A stretch of DNA of 33,928 nucleotides from Bacteroidales bacterium (GTDB lineage: Bacteria; Bacteroidota; Bacteroidia; Bacteroidales; UBA932). Location: positions 1 through 33,928 of the forward strand of contig JAFSWO010000084.1 in the NCBI GenBank assembly GCA_017450165.1. The letters run 5' to 3'. The position numbers and the translations under genes are program-made. Below the pieces are notes generated by a model. It worked only from the letters and a program-made list of their open reading frames with translations. It was not told the DNA's origin and searched no databases. Shown here piece by piece: positions 22,152 to 30,246 of this stretch. How positions within the stretch are numbered: the first letter of the stretch is position 1; the number at the start of each line of letters is the position of its first letter.

Positions 22152-23681
22152 ATGAAAAGAGTATTGACCCTTGCCCTGACCGCCGCTGCGCTGATTTCGG
22201 CCTTTTCGTGCCGTCAAACCGCAATTCCTTACGGAAGCAGCGTGACGATCGATCAGGCAACCCTGGTAGACAAGATCAAGGGCGGCTGGTTCGCCCAGAC
22301 CAGCGGCTGTACCTATGGCGGCCCCACGGAATTCAAATTCAAGGGCGGGCTGATGCCCGACGAGATGCCGATCATCTGGTATGACGACTATATCTACGAT
22401 ACCTTTATCGAGGATCCGGGCCTCTATGACGATGTCTACATGGACCTGACCTTCCTGGAGGTGATGTCGGAGAAGGGGATTGACGCCCCGGTGGAATACT
22501 TCGCCGATTCCTTTGCCAATGCGCCCTACAAGCTCTGGCATGCCAATCAGGCGGCCCGCTACAACATCCTGAACGGGATTCCGGCACCGGCTTCCGGCCA
22601 CTGGAAGAACAATCCGCATGCGGATGACATTGATTTTCAGATTGAAGCGGACTTCATCGGCATGATGACCCCAGGTCTGGTGAATACCGCCAGCGCCATC
22701 TCCGACAGGATCGGCCATATCATGAATTATGGTGACGGCTGGTACGGCGGCGTCTTCACGGCTGCCATGTATTCGCTGGCCTATGTCTGCGACGACATTC
22801 CCACGGTCATCCGCGAAGCCGTCAAGACCATTCCCGAAGGGACCAAGTTCCGCGCCTGCATTGACGACGTGCTCCGTTTCTGGAAGCGGTATCCGAACGA
22901 TTGGAAGCGCTGCTGGTTCGAGGTGGATCAGCGCCACTCCTACGATATCGGTTGCCCGGAAGGGGTTTTCAACGGATTTAACATTGATGCCCGCATCAAC
23001 GCAGCTTATGTAGTGATTGGCCTGCTCTACGGTGAAGGGGACTTCCTCAAGACGATGGATATCTCCACCCGCTGCGGTCAGGACTCCGACTGCAACCCGG
23101 CGTCCGCTGCCGGTATCCTCGGCGTGATGTATGGTTACAAGGCCATCCCCAATGAATTCAAGGGCGGTATTGCCCGCATCGAGGACTTGCCGTTCCCGTA
23201 CACGACCCTGAGCCTCAACACCGCCTGCGAAAAGAATCTGGAGTTGCTCCGACAGGCGGTTGAAGGCTCGGAAGGCGGCGTTGTGGAGGAGGGAGGTATT
23301 ACCGTCAGAGTCCAGCGTCCGGAGCCCGTCCGCTATGAGCAATCCTTTGAAGGATTGAAGCCTGTAAGCAAAACGGTGTTGAAAAAAACGCTCTCAAAGG
23401 ATATTTTGCTTACATTTGCCGGCAATTCCATCGTGGTGGAAGGAAGCGTGGTCAGGACCGGACACGACAGTTCCGACTACCGGGCACAGGTGAGCGCCTA
23501 TATAGACGATGTGCTGGTCTCACAGTTCGAGATGCCGTTCGACTATATCGTCCGCAAGTATGAGATCTTCTCCATCTACTGCCTGGAAAGCGGAAACCAC
23601 ACGCTCCGGCTGGTCCTCGAGGATCCCCACCGCGATTACGTGATTAACGTACAGGAAATGGTCGTTTATGACAAAGAATAA
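22152..23681 (+). CDS. Exported ADP-ribosylglycohydrolase 3, paralogue of copy 2
   Basis: This 509-aa lipoprotein has signal MKRVLTLALTAAALISAFSC with lipobox AFSC. It matches copy 2 along most of its length: KIKGGWFAQTSGCTYGGPTEF, DDVYMDLTFLEV, NNPHADDIDFQIEADFIGMM, DVLRFWKRYPNDWKRCWFE, GQDSDCNPASAAGILGVM. The two are therefore products of a tandem duplication that has since diverged. Both acidic metal-binding motifs are intact. The C-terminal domain (LTFAGNSIVVEGSVV, VINVQEMVVYDKE) has the same beta-rich pattern as in copy 2 but is shorter. The gene starts two bases after copy 2 and overlaps the esterase by 14 bases. A related but different substrate preference from copy 2 is plausible but unproven. 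Confidence 0.88.
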   Translation: MKRVLTLALTAAALISAFSCRQTAIPYGSSVTIDQATLVDKIKGGWFAQTSGCTYGGPTEFKFKGGLMPDEMPIIWYDDYIYDTFIEDPGLYDDVYMDLTFLEVMSEKGIDAPVEYFADSFANAPYKLWHANQAARYNILNGIPAPASGHWKNNPHADDIDFQIEADFIGMMTPGLVNTASAISDRIGHIMNYGDGWYGGVFTAAMYSLAYVCDDIPTVIREAVKTIPEGTKFRACIDDVLRFWKRYPNDWKRCWFEVDQRHSYDIGCPEGVFNGFNIDARINAAYVVIGLLYGEGDFLKTMDISTRCGQDSDCNPASAAGILGVMYGYKAIPNEFKGGIARIEDLPFPYTTLSLNTACEKNLELLRQAVEGSEGGVVEEGGITVRVQRPEPVRYEQSFEGLKPVSKTVLKKTLSKDILLTFAGNSIVVEGSVVRTGHDSSDYRAQVSAYIDDVLVSQFEMPFDYIVRKYEIFSIYCLESGNHTLRLVLEDPHRDYVINVQEMVVYDKE

Positions 23682-25224
23682 GTTTTGTTTTCTGGCGGCA
23701 ACGTTGCTGTGCGTGCTGGTTACAACCTGCGCGTGCGGCGGTGACAAGCCCACGCCGCAGCCGGAATTCAAGCGATACAGCAGCGGCCTCTCCATGAAGA
23801 GCTCGATCATCAAACAGGGCTCTGTTGTAACCGTGCCGTACGAGATTCTCCTTCCGGCAGATTACGTCAGCAATCCTGAGCGCCGTTACCCGGTCGTTTA
23901 TATGCTGCACGGTCTTGGGGACAACGAGTCTTCCTGGAACGGCAGCTGGATGCAGGGAGAGAACAAGATAACCTATCTTGAGAATCACAAGGAACTGGAG
24001 CCGATGATTTATGTCTTTCCCAGGGGATGGCATTACTATTACTCCAACTTCTACGACGGTTCCATCAATTACATGGACATGTTCATCCAGGAGTTTATTC
24101 CGTATATTGACGGCACTTACCGGACCCTCGCCGACCGCGAACACCGGGCCGTTGTCGGCTACTCGATGGGCGGTTTCGGCGCGATGGTGCTACCGATGAA
24201 ACATCCGGAGATGTTCTCCGTTTCCGTGCCGCTGAGCATGTCGTTCCGCACTGACCAGCAGTATATGACGGAGTCGCAGGAGGGCTGGAACAACCAGTGG
24301 GGCATGATTTTCGGCGGTGCTGGTGAGAGCGGGGCAGGCCGTATCACTGAATACTACAAGCAGCACTGCCCGCTCTATCAGTTCGTTCCGGAGAACAAAG
24401 ATGTCCTTTCCACCGTCCACTGGTTCCTGACCTGCGGTGACAACGAAGAACAGTTGCTCGTGGCCAACGACGCCCTGCACCAGTTGATGATGCAGAACGG
24501 TTATGCCCACGAATATCGCGTGGGGGATGGCGGCCACTCCTCTTCCTATTGGCGTGCGGCCCTGGACGAGGCGCTGCCGTATATCCAGCACTACTTCAAT
24601 GGCGGACCCACCTGGGATTATTCCAATGTCTTTGTAAGCGTTCCCACCGTTTCTTATGAGAGTGACGGAGCCTTCCTGTCCAAAGCCTTCACAGAGAGCG
24701 GAGCTACGGAAGGTACAGCCATCTACCTGTGTCACAACGGCCTTTCCCAGGATCTGGTGCGCAAGATGACGGCTGTTCTTCAGGGTGCACGCGATTCCAA
24801 GAAGTTCGCCATCCTGCCGTGCAACCTGCAGGAAAAGAGCCTGATGGATTGGATCATGCTCTATGAGAACCGTTACAAGGTAGGCGGAGCGGCTCCCAGC
24901 CGTTGTGCCGTAGCCGTAGGGGAGGCCGGCCGGGAGGCGTACACGCTTCAGTCCGAATTCAACGCCCTCTATTTTGAGAGTGCAACCCTTACGGACGATC
25001 CTGCAAACATTACTCCGGTCAAAGGCAAGTTCTACTACATGGGGCAGAATGATGAGGGACAGTATTATGCCCAAATCGGAGCCCTGTACAAGGCTTGCCG
25101 CCTGCTTTATTCCTCAAAAGAAGAGGTCAACATGTTCGAATACCGTTGCAGGAATTATACGGACGATGCAGAGTTGGATCTGCTGCAGGGGATGCAAGCC
25201 ATGGTATCATGCATGAAATATTAA
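23668..25224 (+). CDS. Secreted alpha/beta-hydrolase esterase (esterase D / feruloyl-esterase-like) with extra C-terminal domain
   Basis: This is a 518-aa protein with a lipoprotein-like signal (MTKNKFCFLAATLLCVLVTT, then Cys at 21 or 23). The esterase domain spans about residues 40-310. RYPVVYMLHGLGDNESSW supplies the oxyanion region, and GYSMGGFGA holds the nucleophile Ser166. CGDNEE holds a likely Asp258 and DGGHSSSYW the His290, so the triad is complete. About 200 further residues (VPTVSYESDGAF to the end) alternate beta and alpha segments but have no catalytic serine motif; this may be a degenerate second domain. Its ATG lies inside the end of the third glycohydrolase gene (14-base overlap), tying it to the same pathway. 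It could remove acyl groups from ribose or open ester-linked ADP-ribose. Substrate unproven. Confidence 0.85.
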   Translation: MTKNKFCFLAATLLCVLVTTCACGGDKPTPQPEFKRYSSGLSMKSSIIKQGSVVTVPYEILLPADYVSNPERRYPVVYMLHGLGDNESSWNGSWMQGENKITYLENHKELEPMIYVFPRGWHYYYSNFYDGSINYMDMFIQEFIPYIDGTYRTLADREHRAVVGYSMGGFGAMVLPMKHPEMFSVSVPLSMSFRTDQQYMTESQEGWNNQWGMIFGGAGESGAGRITEYYKQHCPLYQFVPENKDVLSTVHWFLTCGDNEEQLLVANDALHQLMMQNGYAHEYRVGDGGHSSSYWRAALDEALPYIQHYFNGGPTWDYSNVFVSVPTVSYESDGAFLSKAFTESGATEGTAIYLCHNGLSQDLVRKMTAVLQGARDSKKFAILPCNLQEKSLMDWIMLYENRYKVGGAAPSRCAVAVGEAGREAYTLQSEFNALYFESATLTDDPANITPVKGKFYYMGQNDEGQYYAQIGALYKACRLLYSSKEEVNMFEYRCRNYTDDAELDLLQGMQAMVSCMKY

Positions 25225-25265
25225 CCAATCATTTTTATAACCAACCACTTTTTAATTAAACGTTT

Positions 25266-26036
25266 ATGAAAAAGTTTTTTGCAATCGCTGCTCTCTTTGC
25301 AGTAGCAGCTGTTTCTCTCACTTCCTGCGGCGGTGACGATCCTATGTCCAAGTACCGCATCAAAAGTGTCGCCTACACGGAAGAAAAGGACGCCGTTGTA
25401 GCTAACTGGGAAGACAAATGGACCTACAACTACGACAAGGAAGGTAAACTGGTCAATATGACCCGCGTTACCGACAATGGCAACCGTACGTATGATTTTA
25501 CCTACGAAGCTACTAAGGTGACGATGGCTTACGTAGAGCCCGGCTGGGAGTGCACTTATACGCTGACCCTCGACGAAAACGGCCGTTGCATCAGCATGGC
25601 TGACGAATGGGATACGTTTACCTTCGTCTATGATGCAAAGGGTTATCTTACCCAGATCAAGAAGGGTGATGAAGTAAAATCCAACATTACCGTGGACAAG
25701 GATGGCAACATCACCAAGTGGTCCAAGTTTGATAACGGCCAGGAGAAGTTCAAGATGCATACCTATGGCAAGGAGAAAAATGTCGGCGGTATCCACAACA
25801 TCTACGCTGAAGTTTGGCCGCTCGAGCGTCAGCTCGCCGAGACCGGTCTGTTCGGCAAGGCAACGACGAATCTGTGCATCAGCAACCAGTGGGACTACTC
25901 CCAGAATGCTTCCGAACTGAACTATGAGTTCGACGAGGAGACCGGTTTCGTATCTGCAGAGCGTAAGAGTTTCCCGACCGATCCGGACTATACCACGATC
26001 GAGATTTTCAAGTACACCTGGGAGCTTCGCAAATAA
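25266..26036 (+). CDS. Lipoprotein with YD-like beta repeats (DUF4595-like)
   Basis: This is a 256-aa lipoprotein with signal MKKFFAIAALFAVAAVSLTSC, lipobox LTSC, and a GGDD spacer typical of surface-exposed lipoproteins. The mature part is a chain of short beta-hairpin repeats: WTYNYDKEGKLVNMTR, YTLTLDENGRCISMAD, FTFVYDAKGYLTQIKKG and ITVDKDGNITKWSKFD. These resemble YD/RHS-like and DUF4595 proteins of Bacteroidetes, whose role is mostly unknown. It is the last gene of the ribose/ADP-ribose run, 41 bases after the esterase. A surface binding function serving that locus is possible but only inferred. Two bases after its stop begins the promoter of the tryptophan leader. Confidence 0.78.
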   Translation: MKKFFAIAALFAVAAVSLTSCGGDDPMSKYRIKSVAYTEEKDAVVANWEDKWTYNYDKEGKLVNMTRVTDNGNRTYDFTYEATKVTMAYVEPGWECTYTLTLDENGRCISMADEWDTFTFVYDAKGYLTQIKKGDEVKSNITVDKDGNITKWSKFDNGQEKFKMHTYGKEKNVGGIHNIYAEVWPLERQLAETGLFGKATTNLCISNQWDYSQNASELNYEFDEETGFVSAERKSFPTDPDYTTIEIFKYTWELRK

Positions 26037-26037
26037 A

Positions 26038-26069
26038 TTTGGATAATTCGTTTTCTATCACTAGATTTG
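26038..26069 (+). promoter_or_regulatory. Promoter of the tryptophan leader and trpB transcript
   Basis: The -33 element TTTG (26038-26041) and the -7 box TAGATTTG (26062-26069, TAnnTTTG) are 20 bases apart, the best two-part promoter in the window. The leader-peptide ATG is only eight bases beyond the box, so the 5' untranslated end is extremely short. Confidence 0.75.
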
Positions 26070-26077
26070 CAACAGTT

Positions 26078-26134
26078 ATGAAAATGAATCTGGCAAACAA
26101 CTCCTGGTGGTGCACTTACGGTTCCAAGCTGTAA
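26078..26134 (+). CDS. Tryptophan leader peptide (18 aa, tandem Trp)
   Basis: The peptide reads MKMNLANNSWWCTYGSKL, with two adjacent Trp codons (26105-26110) and a TAA stop at 26132-26134. Tryptophan is the rarest amino acid, so a tandem Trp in an 18-codon frame between a promoter and an attenuator is strong evidence for a sensor of charged tRNA-Trp. A ribosome stalled at the Trp codons would cover the RNA just downstream, where the first pairing segment begins (26114). The stop codon lies inside pairing segment 2. A start at the second ATG (26084) would keep the Trp codons. It is too short for ordinary gene finders. Confidence 0.85.
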   Translation: MKMNLANNSWWCTYGSKL

Positions 26135-26204
26135 GTCGCTATCGTTGTTTACCCCATAACCTGAAAGGTGGCACCTGACTTACAGCGTGCCGCCTTTCTT
26201 TTTT
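26114..26204 (+). promoter_or_regulatory. Tryptophan transcription attenuator (three alternative RNA helices)
   Basis: Three competing pairings are visible. Helix 1:2 is 26114-26122 with 26128-26136 (ACTTACGGT with GCTGTAAGT, nine pairs including two G-U, loop TCCAA). Helix 2:3 is 26128-26137 with 26177-26186 (GCTGTAAGTC with GACTTACAGC, ten perfect pairs). The terminator is 26164-26174 with 26187-26197. Segment 3 forms most of the terminator loop, so helix 2:3 and the terminator would need a tight pseudoknot to coexist and are effectively exclusive. If tryptophan is scarce, a ribosome stalled at the Trp codons covers segment 1, 2 pairs with 3, and RNA polymerase reads on into trpB. If it is plentiful, 1:2 forms and the terminator folds. 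The pairings are seen; the mechanism is inferred from the classical trp model. Confidence 0.85.
26164..26204 (+). terminator. Intrinsic terminator of the trp attenuator
   Basis: AAAGGTGGCAC (26164-26174) pairs with GTGCCGCCTTT (26187-26197), 11 pairs with one G-T, around a 12-base loop. It is followed by C and six T (26199-26204). It lies 33 bases before the trpB start codon. Confidence 0.88.
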
Positions 26205-26236
26205 GAATCATTATTAATCACTAAATACCCCTCGTT

Positions 26237-27601
26237 ATGAAACAGAAAAAGTACCTGTTGCCGGAATCCGAGATTCCCACCCATTATTTCAACATCCAGG
26301 CCGTGATGCCCAACAAGCCGCTTCCGTTCCTGCATCCCGCCACGCATCAGCCGCTGAAGCCGGAAGATCTCTATCCCATCTTCTGCAAGGCCTGTGCGGA
26401 TCAGGAACTGAACCAGACGGATGTGTGGATCCCCATTCCGGAGGAGGTACGGCAGCAGTATGCCGCCTACCGCTGCACCCCGCTGGTGCGTGCCTATGAG
26501 CTGGAAGCGGCGCTCGGCACCCCTGCGCACATCTATTTCAAGAACGAAAGTGTAAGCCCGGCCGGTTCGCACAAACTCAACTCCGCGCTGGCGCAGGCCT
26601 ATTATGCCAAGGAGCAGGGCGTTACCAATATCACGACGGAAACGGGCGCAGGGCAGTGGGGTGGCGCCCTCTCGTACGCGGCCAAGAAGTTCGGCATCGA
26701 CTGCGCGGTCTATATGGTGAAGATCAGCTACGAGCAGAAACCCTACCGCCGGAGCATCATGCAGACCTTCGGTGCGGCCATTACCGCTTCGCCTTCCATG
26801 TCCACCCGCGCCGGAAAGGATATCCTGACCATCAACCCGAATGACAAGGGATCGCTGGGCTGCGCCATCTCGGAAGCCATCGAACTGGCTCTCTCCACCC
26901 CCAACTGCAAGTACGCGCTGGGATCGGTGCTGAACCACGTTTGCCTGCACCAGACGGTAATCGGTCTGGAGGCTGAGAAACAGATGGAGCTGACCGGGGA
27001 GTATCCGGACATCGTGATTGCTTGTTTTGGCGGCGGATCCAACTTTTCCGGCATTGCTTATCCCTTCATGCGGCATAACATCCTGGAGGGCAAGAAAACG
27101 CGCTTTATTGCGGCGGAACCCTGCTCCTGCCCGAAGCTCACGCGAGGTAAGTTCGAATATGACTTCGGCGACGAGGCCGGTATGACCCCGCTGCTGCCGA
27201 TGTTTACCCTGGGACACACCTTCAAGCCCGCTTCCATCCACGCGGGTGGCCTACGCTACCACGGTGCCGGTGTCATCATGTCCCAGCTGCTGAAAGACGG
27301 CTATATGGAGGCGGTGGATATCGAACAGCTCGATTCTTTCCGCGCTGGCGTGCTCTTCGCCCAGACGGAGGGTATCATCCCCGCACCGGAATCCTGCCAC
27401 GCAATTGCGGCCACCATCAACGAAGCGCTCAAGTGCAAGGAGACTGGCGAGCAGAAGACCATCCTCTTCAACCTCTCAGGCCACGGACTCGTGGATATGT
27501 CGGCCTATGACAGCTATTTCTCGGGTGAAATGCAGAACTACCACGTCAGCGAGGAAGATCTGGCGCGGTTCATCAAGAGTGCCGATGCACTGAATCAATA
27601 A
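26237..27601 (+). CDS. trpB: TrpB2-type tryptophan synthase beta chain (PLP enzyme)
   Basis: This 454-aa cytoplasmic enzyme joins indole and L-serine to make L-tryptophan. The length and the N-terminal extension (about 80 residues before RCTPLVRAYELE) mark it as the TrpB2 class rather than the ~400-aa TrpB1. The PLP lysine is in NESVSPAGSHKLNSA (Lys113), the substrate loop is TETGAGQWG (134-142), and the phosphate-binding glycine loop is FGGGSN (264-269). No trpA is adjacent. TrpB2 proteins are thought to use free indole, often without TrpA. The upstream tryptophan attenuator independently supports a tryptophan role. The gene ends convergent with rarA, overlapping it by seven bases. Confidence 0.93.
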   Translation: MKQKKYLLPESEIPTHYFNIQAVMPNKPLPFLHPATHQPLKPEDLYPIFCKACADQELNQTDVWIPIPEEVRQQYAAYRCTPLVRAYELEAALGTPAHIYFKNESVSPAGSHKLNSALAQAYYAKEQGVTNITTETGAGQWGGALSYAAKKFGIDCAVYMVKISYEQKPYRRSIMQTFGAAITASPSMSTRAGKDILTINPNDKGSLGCAISEAIELALSTPNCKYALGSVLNHVCLHQTVIGLEAEKQMELTGEYPDIVIACFGGGSNFSGIAYPFMRHNILEGKKTRFIAAEPCSCPKLTRGKFEYDFGDEAGMTPLLPMFTLGHTFKPASIHAGGLRYHGAGVIMSQLLKDGYMEAVDIEQLDSFRAGVLFAQTEGIIPAPESCHAIAATINEALKCKETGEQKTILFNLSGHGLVDMSAYDSYFSGEMQNYHVSEEDLARFIKSADALNQ

Positions 27602-28896
27602 TTGTACTTCTCCCAGAGGGTTTTCAAACGCCTGCGAAGTTCCTCTTCTCGGGCGTTTTTGCCTGGCTCGTAGAACTTGGTGCCGGTAAGCCCTTCGGGC
27701 AGGAATTCCTGATCCACAAAGTTTCCTTCGAATTCGTGGGCATATTTGTACCCTTCGTGGTATCCCAGTTCCTTCATCAGTTTGGTGGGGGCGTTGCGCA
27801 GGTGCAGCGGCACCGGATGCGGCGCTGCCGTACCGTTCACCTCGGCCAGGGCTGCGTCAATCGCACAAATGGCCGAATTGCTCTTGGGCGAGGTGGCCAG
27901 GTAGATGCAGGTTTCGGCCAGGATGATGCGCGCCTCCGGCATGCCGATCTGATGCACCGCGTCAAAGCAGCTCTGGGCCAGCAGGGCCGCGTTGGGGTTG
28001 GCCAGACCCACGTCTTCAGAGGCCAGAATCAGCATTCTGCGGGCAATAAAGAGGGGATCTTCGCCACCGGCAATCATCCGGGCCATCCAGTAAATGGCCC
28101 CGTTCGGATCGCTGCCTCGGATGCTCTTGATAAAGGCCGAGATGACATCGTAGTGCTGTTCGCCGTTCTTGTCGTAGAGGGCGATGTTCTCCTGCAGGCA
28201 GTCGATCACCGTCTGGTTGTCGATGTCGATTGCCGGCGCATCGTCCGGGAAGGAGGAAACCACGATTTCCAGCACGTTGAGCAGCCGGCGTGCATCGCCG
28301 CCGCTGAAACGGAAGATGGCCTCCTTTTCCTTGAGGGTGATATTTCTGGATTTCAGGTAGTTATCCTGTTTGACGGCACGCTCCAAAAGCGCATCCAAGT
28401 CGCTCATTTCCAGCTCTTTAAGCACATAAACCTGGCAGCGGGAGAGGAGGGGAGTGATGACTTCGAACGAGGGGTTTTCCGTGGTGGCGCCGATCAGCGT
28501 GATGATGCCGCTTTCCACCGCGCCGAGCAGGGCATCCTGCTGCGCCTTATTAAAACGGTGTATCTCGTCAATGAAGAGAATGGGGGCGTGGACGGCAAAC
28601 ATGCGGCCAGCCTTGGCCCGCTCAATCACTTCCCGGACATCCTTGACACCGGAGCTGACGGCGGAGAGGGTATAGAATTCGCACCCGGTTTCACTGGCTA
28701 TGATGCGCGCCAGCGTGGTTTTTCCCACACCCGGAGGTCCCCAGAGAATGAACGAGGAGATATTTCCCGATTCAATCATCTTGCGGATCACGGCGCCGGG
28801 GCCCACGAGATGCTTCTGACCTACGTAGTCGGCCAGGGTTTTGGGCCTCAGACGCTCGGGAAGGGGGATAATGGGTTTGCCGTTTTCGGATGCCAT
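27595..28896 (-). CDS. rarA: Replication-associated recombination protein RarA (MgsA)
   Basis: This is a 433-aa AAA+ ATPase of the clamp-loader family that acts at stalled replication forks. The N-terminal [20 protein letters not shown] is typical of RarA/WRNIP1. Walker A is GPPGVGKTT (53-61), Walker B ILFIDE (106-111), sensor 1 GATTEN (136-141), and the likely arginine finger is in LLSRC (151-154). The C-terminal half has the RarA tetramer region ([50 protein letters not shown]). The length is normal. It lies 53 bases downstream of the secreted-protein gene on the same strand; no TAnnTTTG box is visible in that gap, so read-through from upstream is possible. Confidence 0.95.
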   Translation of the reverse strand: MASENGKPIIPLPERLRPKTLADYVGQKHLVGPGAVIRKMIESGNISSFILWGPPGVGKTTLARIIASETGCEFYTLSAVSSGVKDVREVIERAKAGRMFAVHAPILFIDEIHRFNKAQQDALLGAVESGIITLIGATTENPSFEVITPLLSRCQVYVLKELEMSDLDALLERAVKQDNYLKSRNITLKEKEAIFRFSGGDARRLLNVLEIVVSSFPDDAPAIDIDNQTVIDCLQENIALYDKNGEQHYDVISAFIKSIRGSDPNGAIYWMARMIAGGEDPLFIARRMLILASEDVGLANPNAALLAQSCFDAVHQIGMPEARIILAETCIYLATSPKSNSAICAIDAALAEVNGTAAPHPVPLHLRNAPTKLMKELGYHEGYKYAHEFEGNFVDQEFLPEGLTGTKFYEPGKNAREEELRRRLKTLWEKYNY

Positions 28897-28949
28897 ATTA
28901 CTTACTTAACATAATATAAATTGTGTTAAAAATGCGGAATTCCACGGAT

Positions 28950-30221
28950 TCAGTCGTTTCCACGCCTCTTTAATTGCTTGACAATCTTCTTTATAATAAT
29001 GTCTATGGACGTATCAGGTTCAATAATATTGTAGCTTTCCCAGAAATTATCGTCGGTAAAATCGGAAACGCGTTGCGAGAGTTTGTCGGAGAATCTGATC
29101 TTGCTTTCTGCGGGAATCTCCTTCTCATTGACGCTTCGGTCCGTGACGGCCAATTCCGACGTAATACTATAATGTGTCTTGAGCAATGCGTATTTCCGCT
29201 TGGTATCGATCCGAATGCCGATCCGCGCGTAATCGTAATACCATATCCCGCCGAGATTCTTATAATTGACCACGTATTCGGCCGCGAGTACGTCGATCTT
29301 GGTTCTGAGGGGTTTCTTCCTGATGAAGATCTGCGTGGCGTCTTCACGACCTTCCACGTTCATGTTCATCTCCACGCGACCGATGGCCAGGGATTCGGCA
29401 TCGATGTAGAGTTTTCCGCGGAAATAAATGTCGGAAACCTCCGGCCGCTGGTTGAAACTTACCACATAAAATAGTTGATTATCAAGCATTTCAGTGGTTT
29501 CCAGATGAAACTCGTAATACTTGAACATCTCGTCACGCGTCACGCCGCAGAACGGATTCTTGGCCTGGTCGATGGCCAGCGAACCGATGACGCCGCCCTG
29601 ATACTGGATCAGCAGCGTGTCCGAGGCGTCGTAATTGACGCTGCCACGGCCCTTGTAGATGCCGGCGCGGTCGCCGGCATAGCCGTGGTAAGCAGCCTTA
29701 TTTACATCTATAATCGCCTCATTCAGAGAAAGATACTTGGTATCCCCCTTGCGCACCATCTCGCGGTAGAAGGCCGTCAGGCCCATTTTCTGCTGCGGAT
29801 AGTTGATGGAAACGCGATTGAAAGCAGCGGCTACGAGTTCGTCCGCATCCATGGCGTGGATGGTGGCCGGATCGAGCACTAGAGAGACGGGTATCATCCG
29901 GATGGTGAGCGGCCTCTCGGAGCTCGTCCCCGCAAATTCTTCAATGGATTTGAGCGTCAAGGCATAACCGAGATGACTGACAGCCAGCTTCTTGTCTGCA
30001 TAGCGCCCAGCGGGAATTTTCAAGGTGAAAACGCCCTCTGAATTGGTAATGTTTGAGAGCTGGGTATCGGTCAGCGTGACGGAGGCATAATGCAGCGGTT
30101 TCCCGCTTCTGGCATCCACGACCTTTCCGGCCACCGTCATGAAATCACCGCCCGTCTGGGCTAGGAGCGCCTGGGCTGCAAATAGCAGCAAAACAGACAG
30201 ATAGAGAGTGATTCTTTTCAT
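28950..30221 (-). CDS. Secreted protein with carboxypeptidase-regulatory-like (TonB-receptor N-terminal type) domain
   Basis: The protein is 423 aa from the ATG at 30221, which gives a clear signal peptide (MKRITLYLSVLLLFAAQALLAQ). The open frame extends further upstream but runs through the promoter and into the divergent gene, so that part is rejected. Residues 28 to about 110 form a CarboxypepD_reg-like domain (VAGKVVDARSGKPLHYASVTL, TNSEGVFTLKIP, VSHLGYAL). The remaining ~300 residues include AAFNRVSINYPQQKMGLTAFYREMVRKGD and IYFRGKLYIDAESLAIGRVEM, a pattern seen in Bacteroidetes periplasmic or outer-membrane-associated proteins with that domain; there is no beta-barrel of SusC size. Function is unknown. 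It has its own -7 box (30247-30254). Confidence 0.82.
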   Translation of the reverse strand: MKRITLYLSVLLLFAAQALLAQTGGDFMTVAGKVVDARSGKPLHYASVTLTDTQLSNITNSEGVFTLKIPAGRYADKKLAVSHLGYALTLKSIEEFAGTSSERPLTIRMIPVSLVLDPATIHAMDADELVAAAFNRVSINYPQQKMGLTAFYREMVRKGDTKYLSLNEAIIDVNKAAYHGYAGDRAGIYKGRGSVNYDASDTLLIQYQGGVIGSLAIDQAKNPFCGVTRDEMFKYYEFHLETTEMLDNQLFYVVSFNQRPEVSDIYFRGKLYIDAESLAIGRVEMNMNVEGREDATQIFIRKKPLRTKIDVLAAEYVVNYKNLGGIWYYDYARIGIRIDTKRKYALLKTHYSITSELAVTDRSVNEKEIPAESKIRFSDKLSQRVSDFTDDNFWESYNIIEPDTSIDIIIKKIVKQLKRRGND

Positions 30222-30246
30222 AGCGACGCAATTTTGACCGTTTTCA

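Noticed and set aside
23411..23418. TACATTTG, a match to the -7 consensus inside glycohydrolase 3
   Set aside because: It lies within conserved coding sequence, has no TTG at the right distance, and no gene begins soon after.
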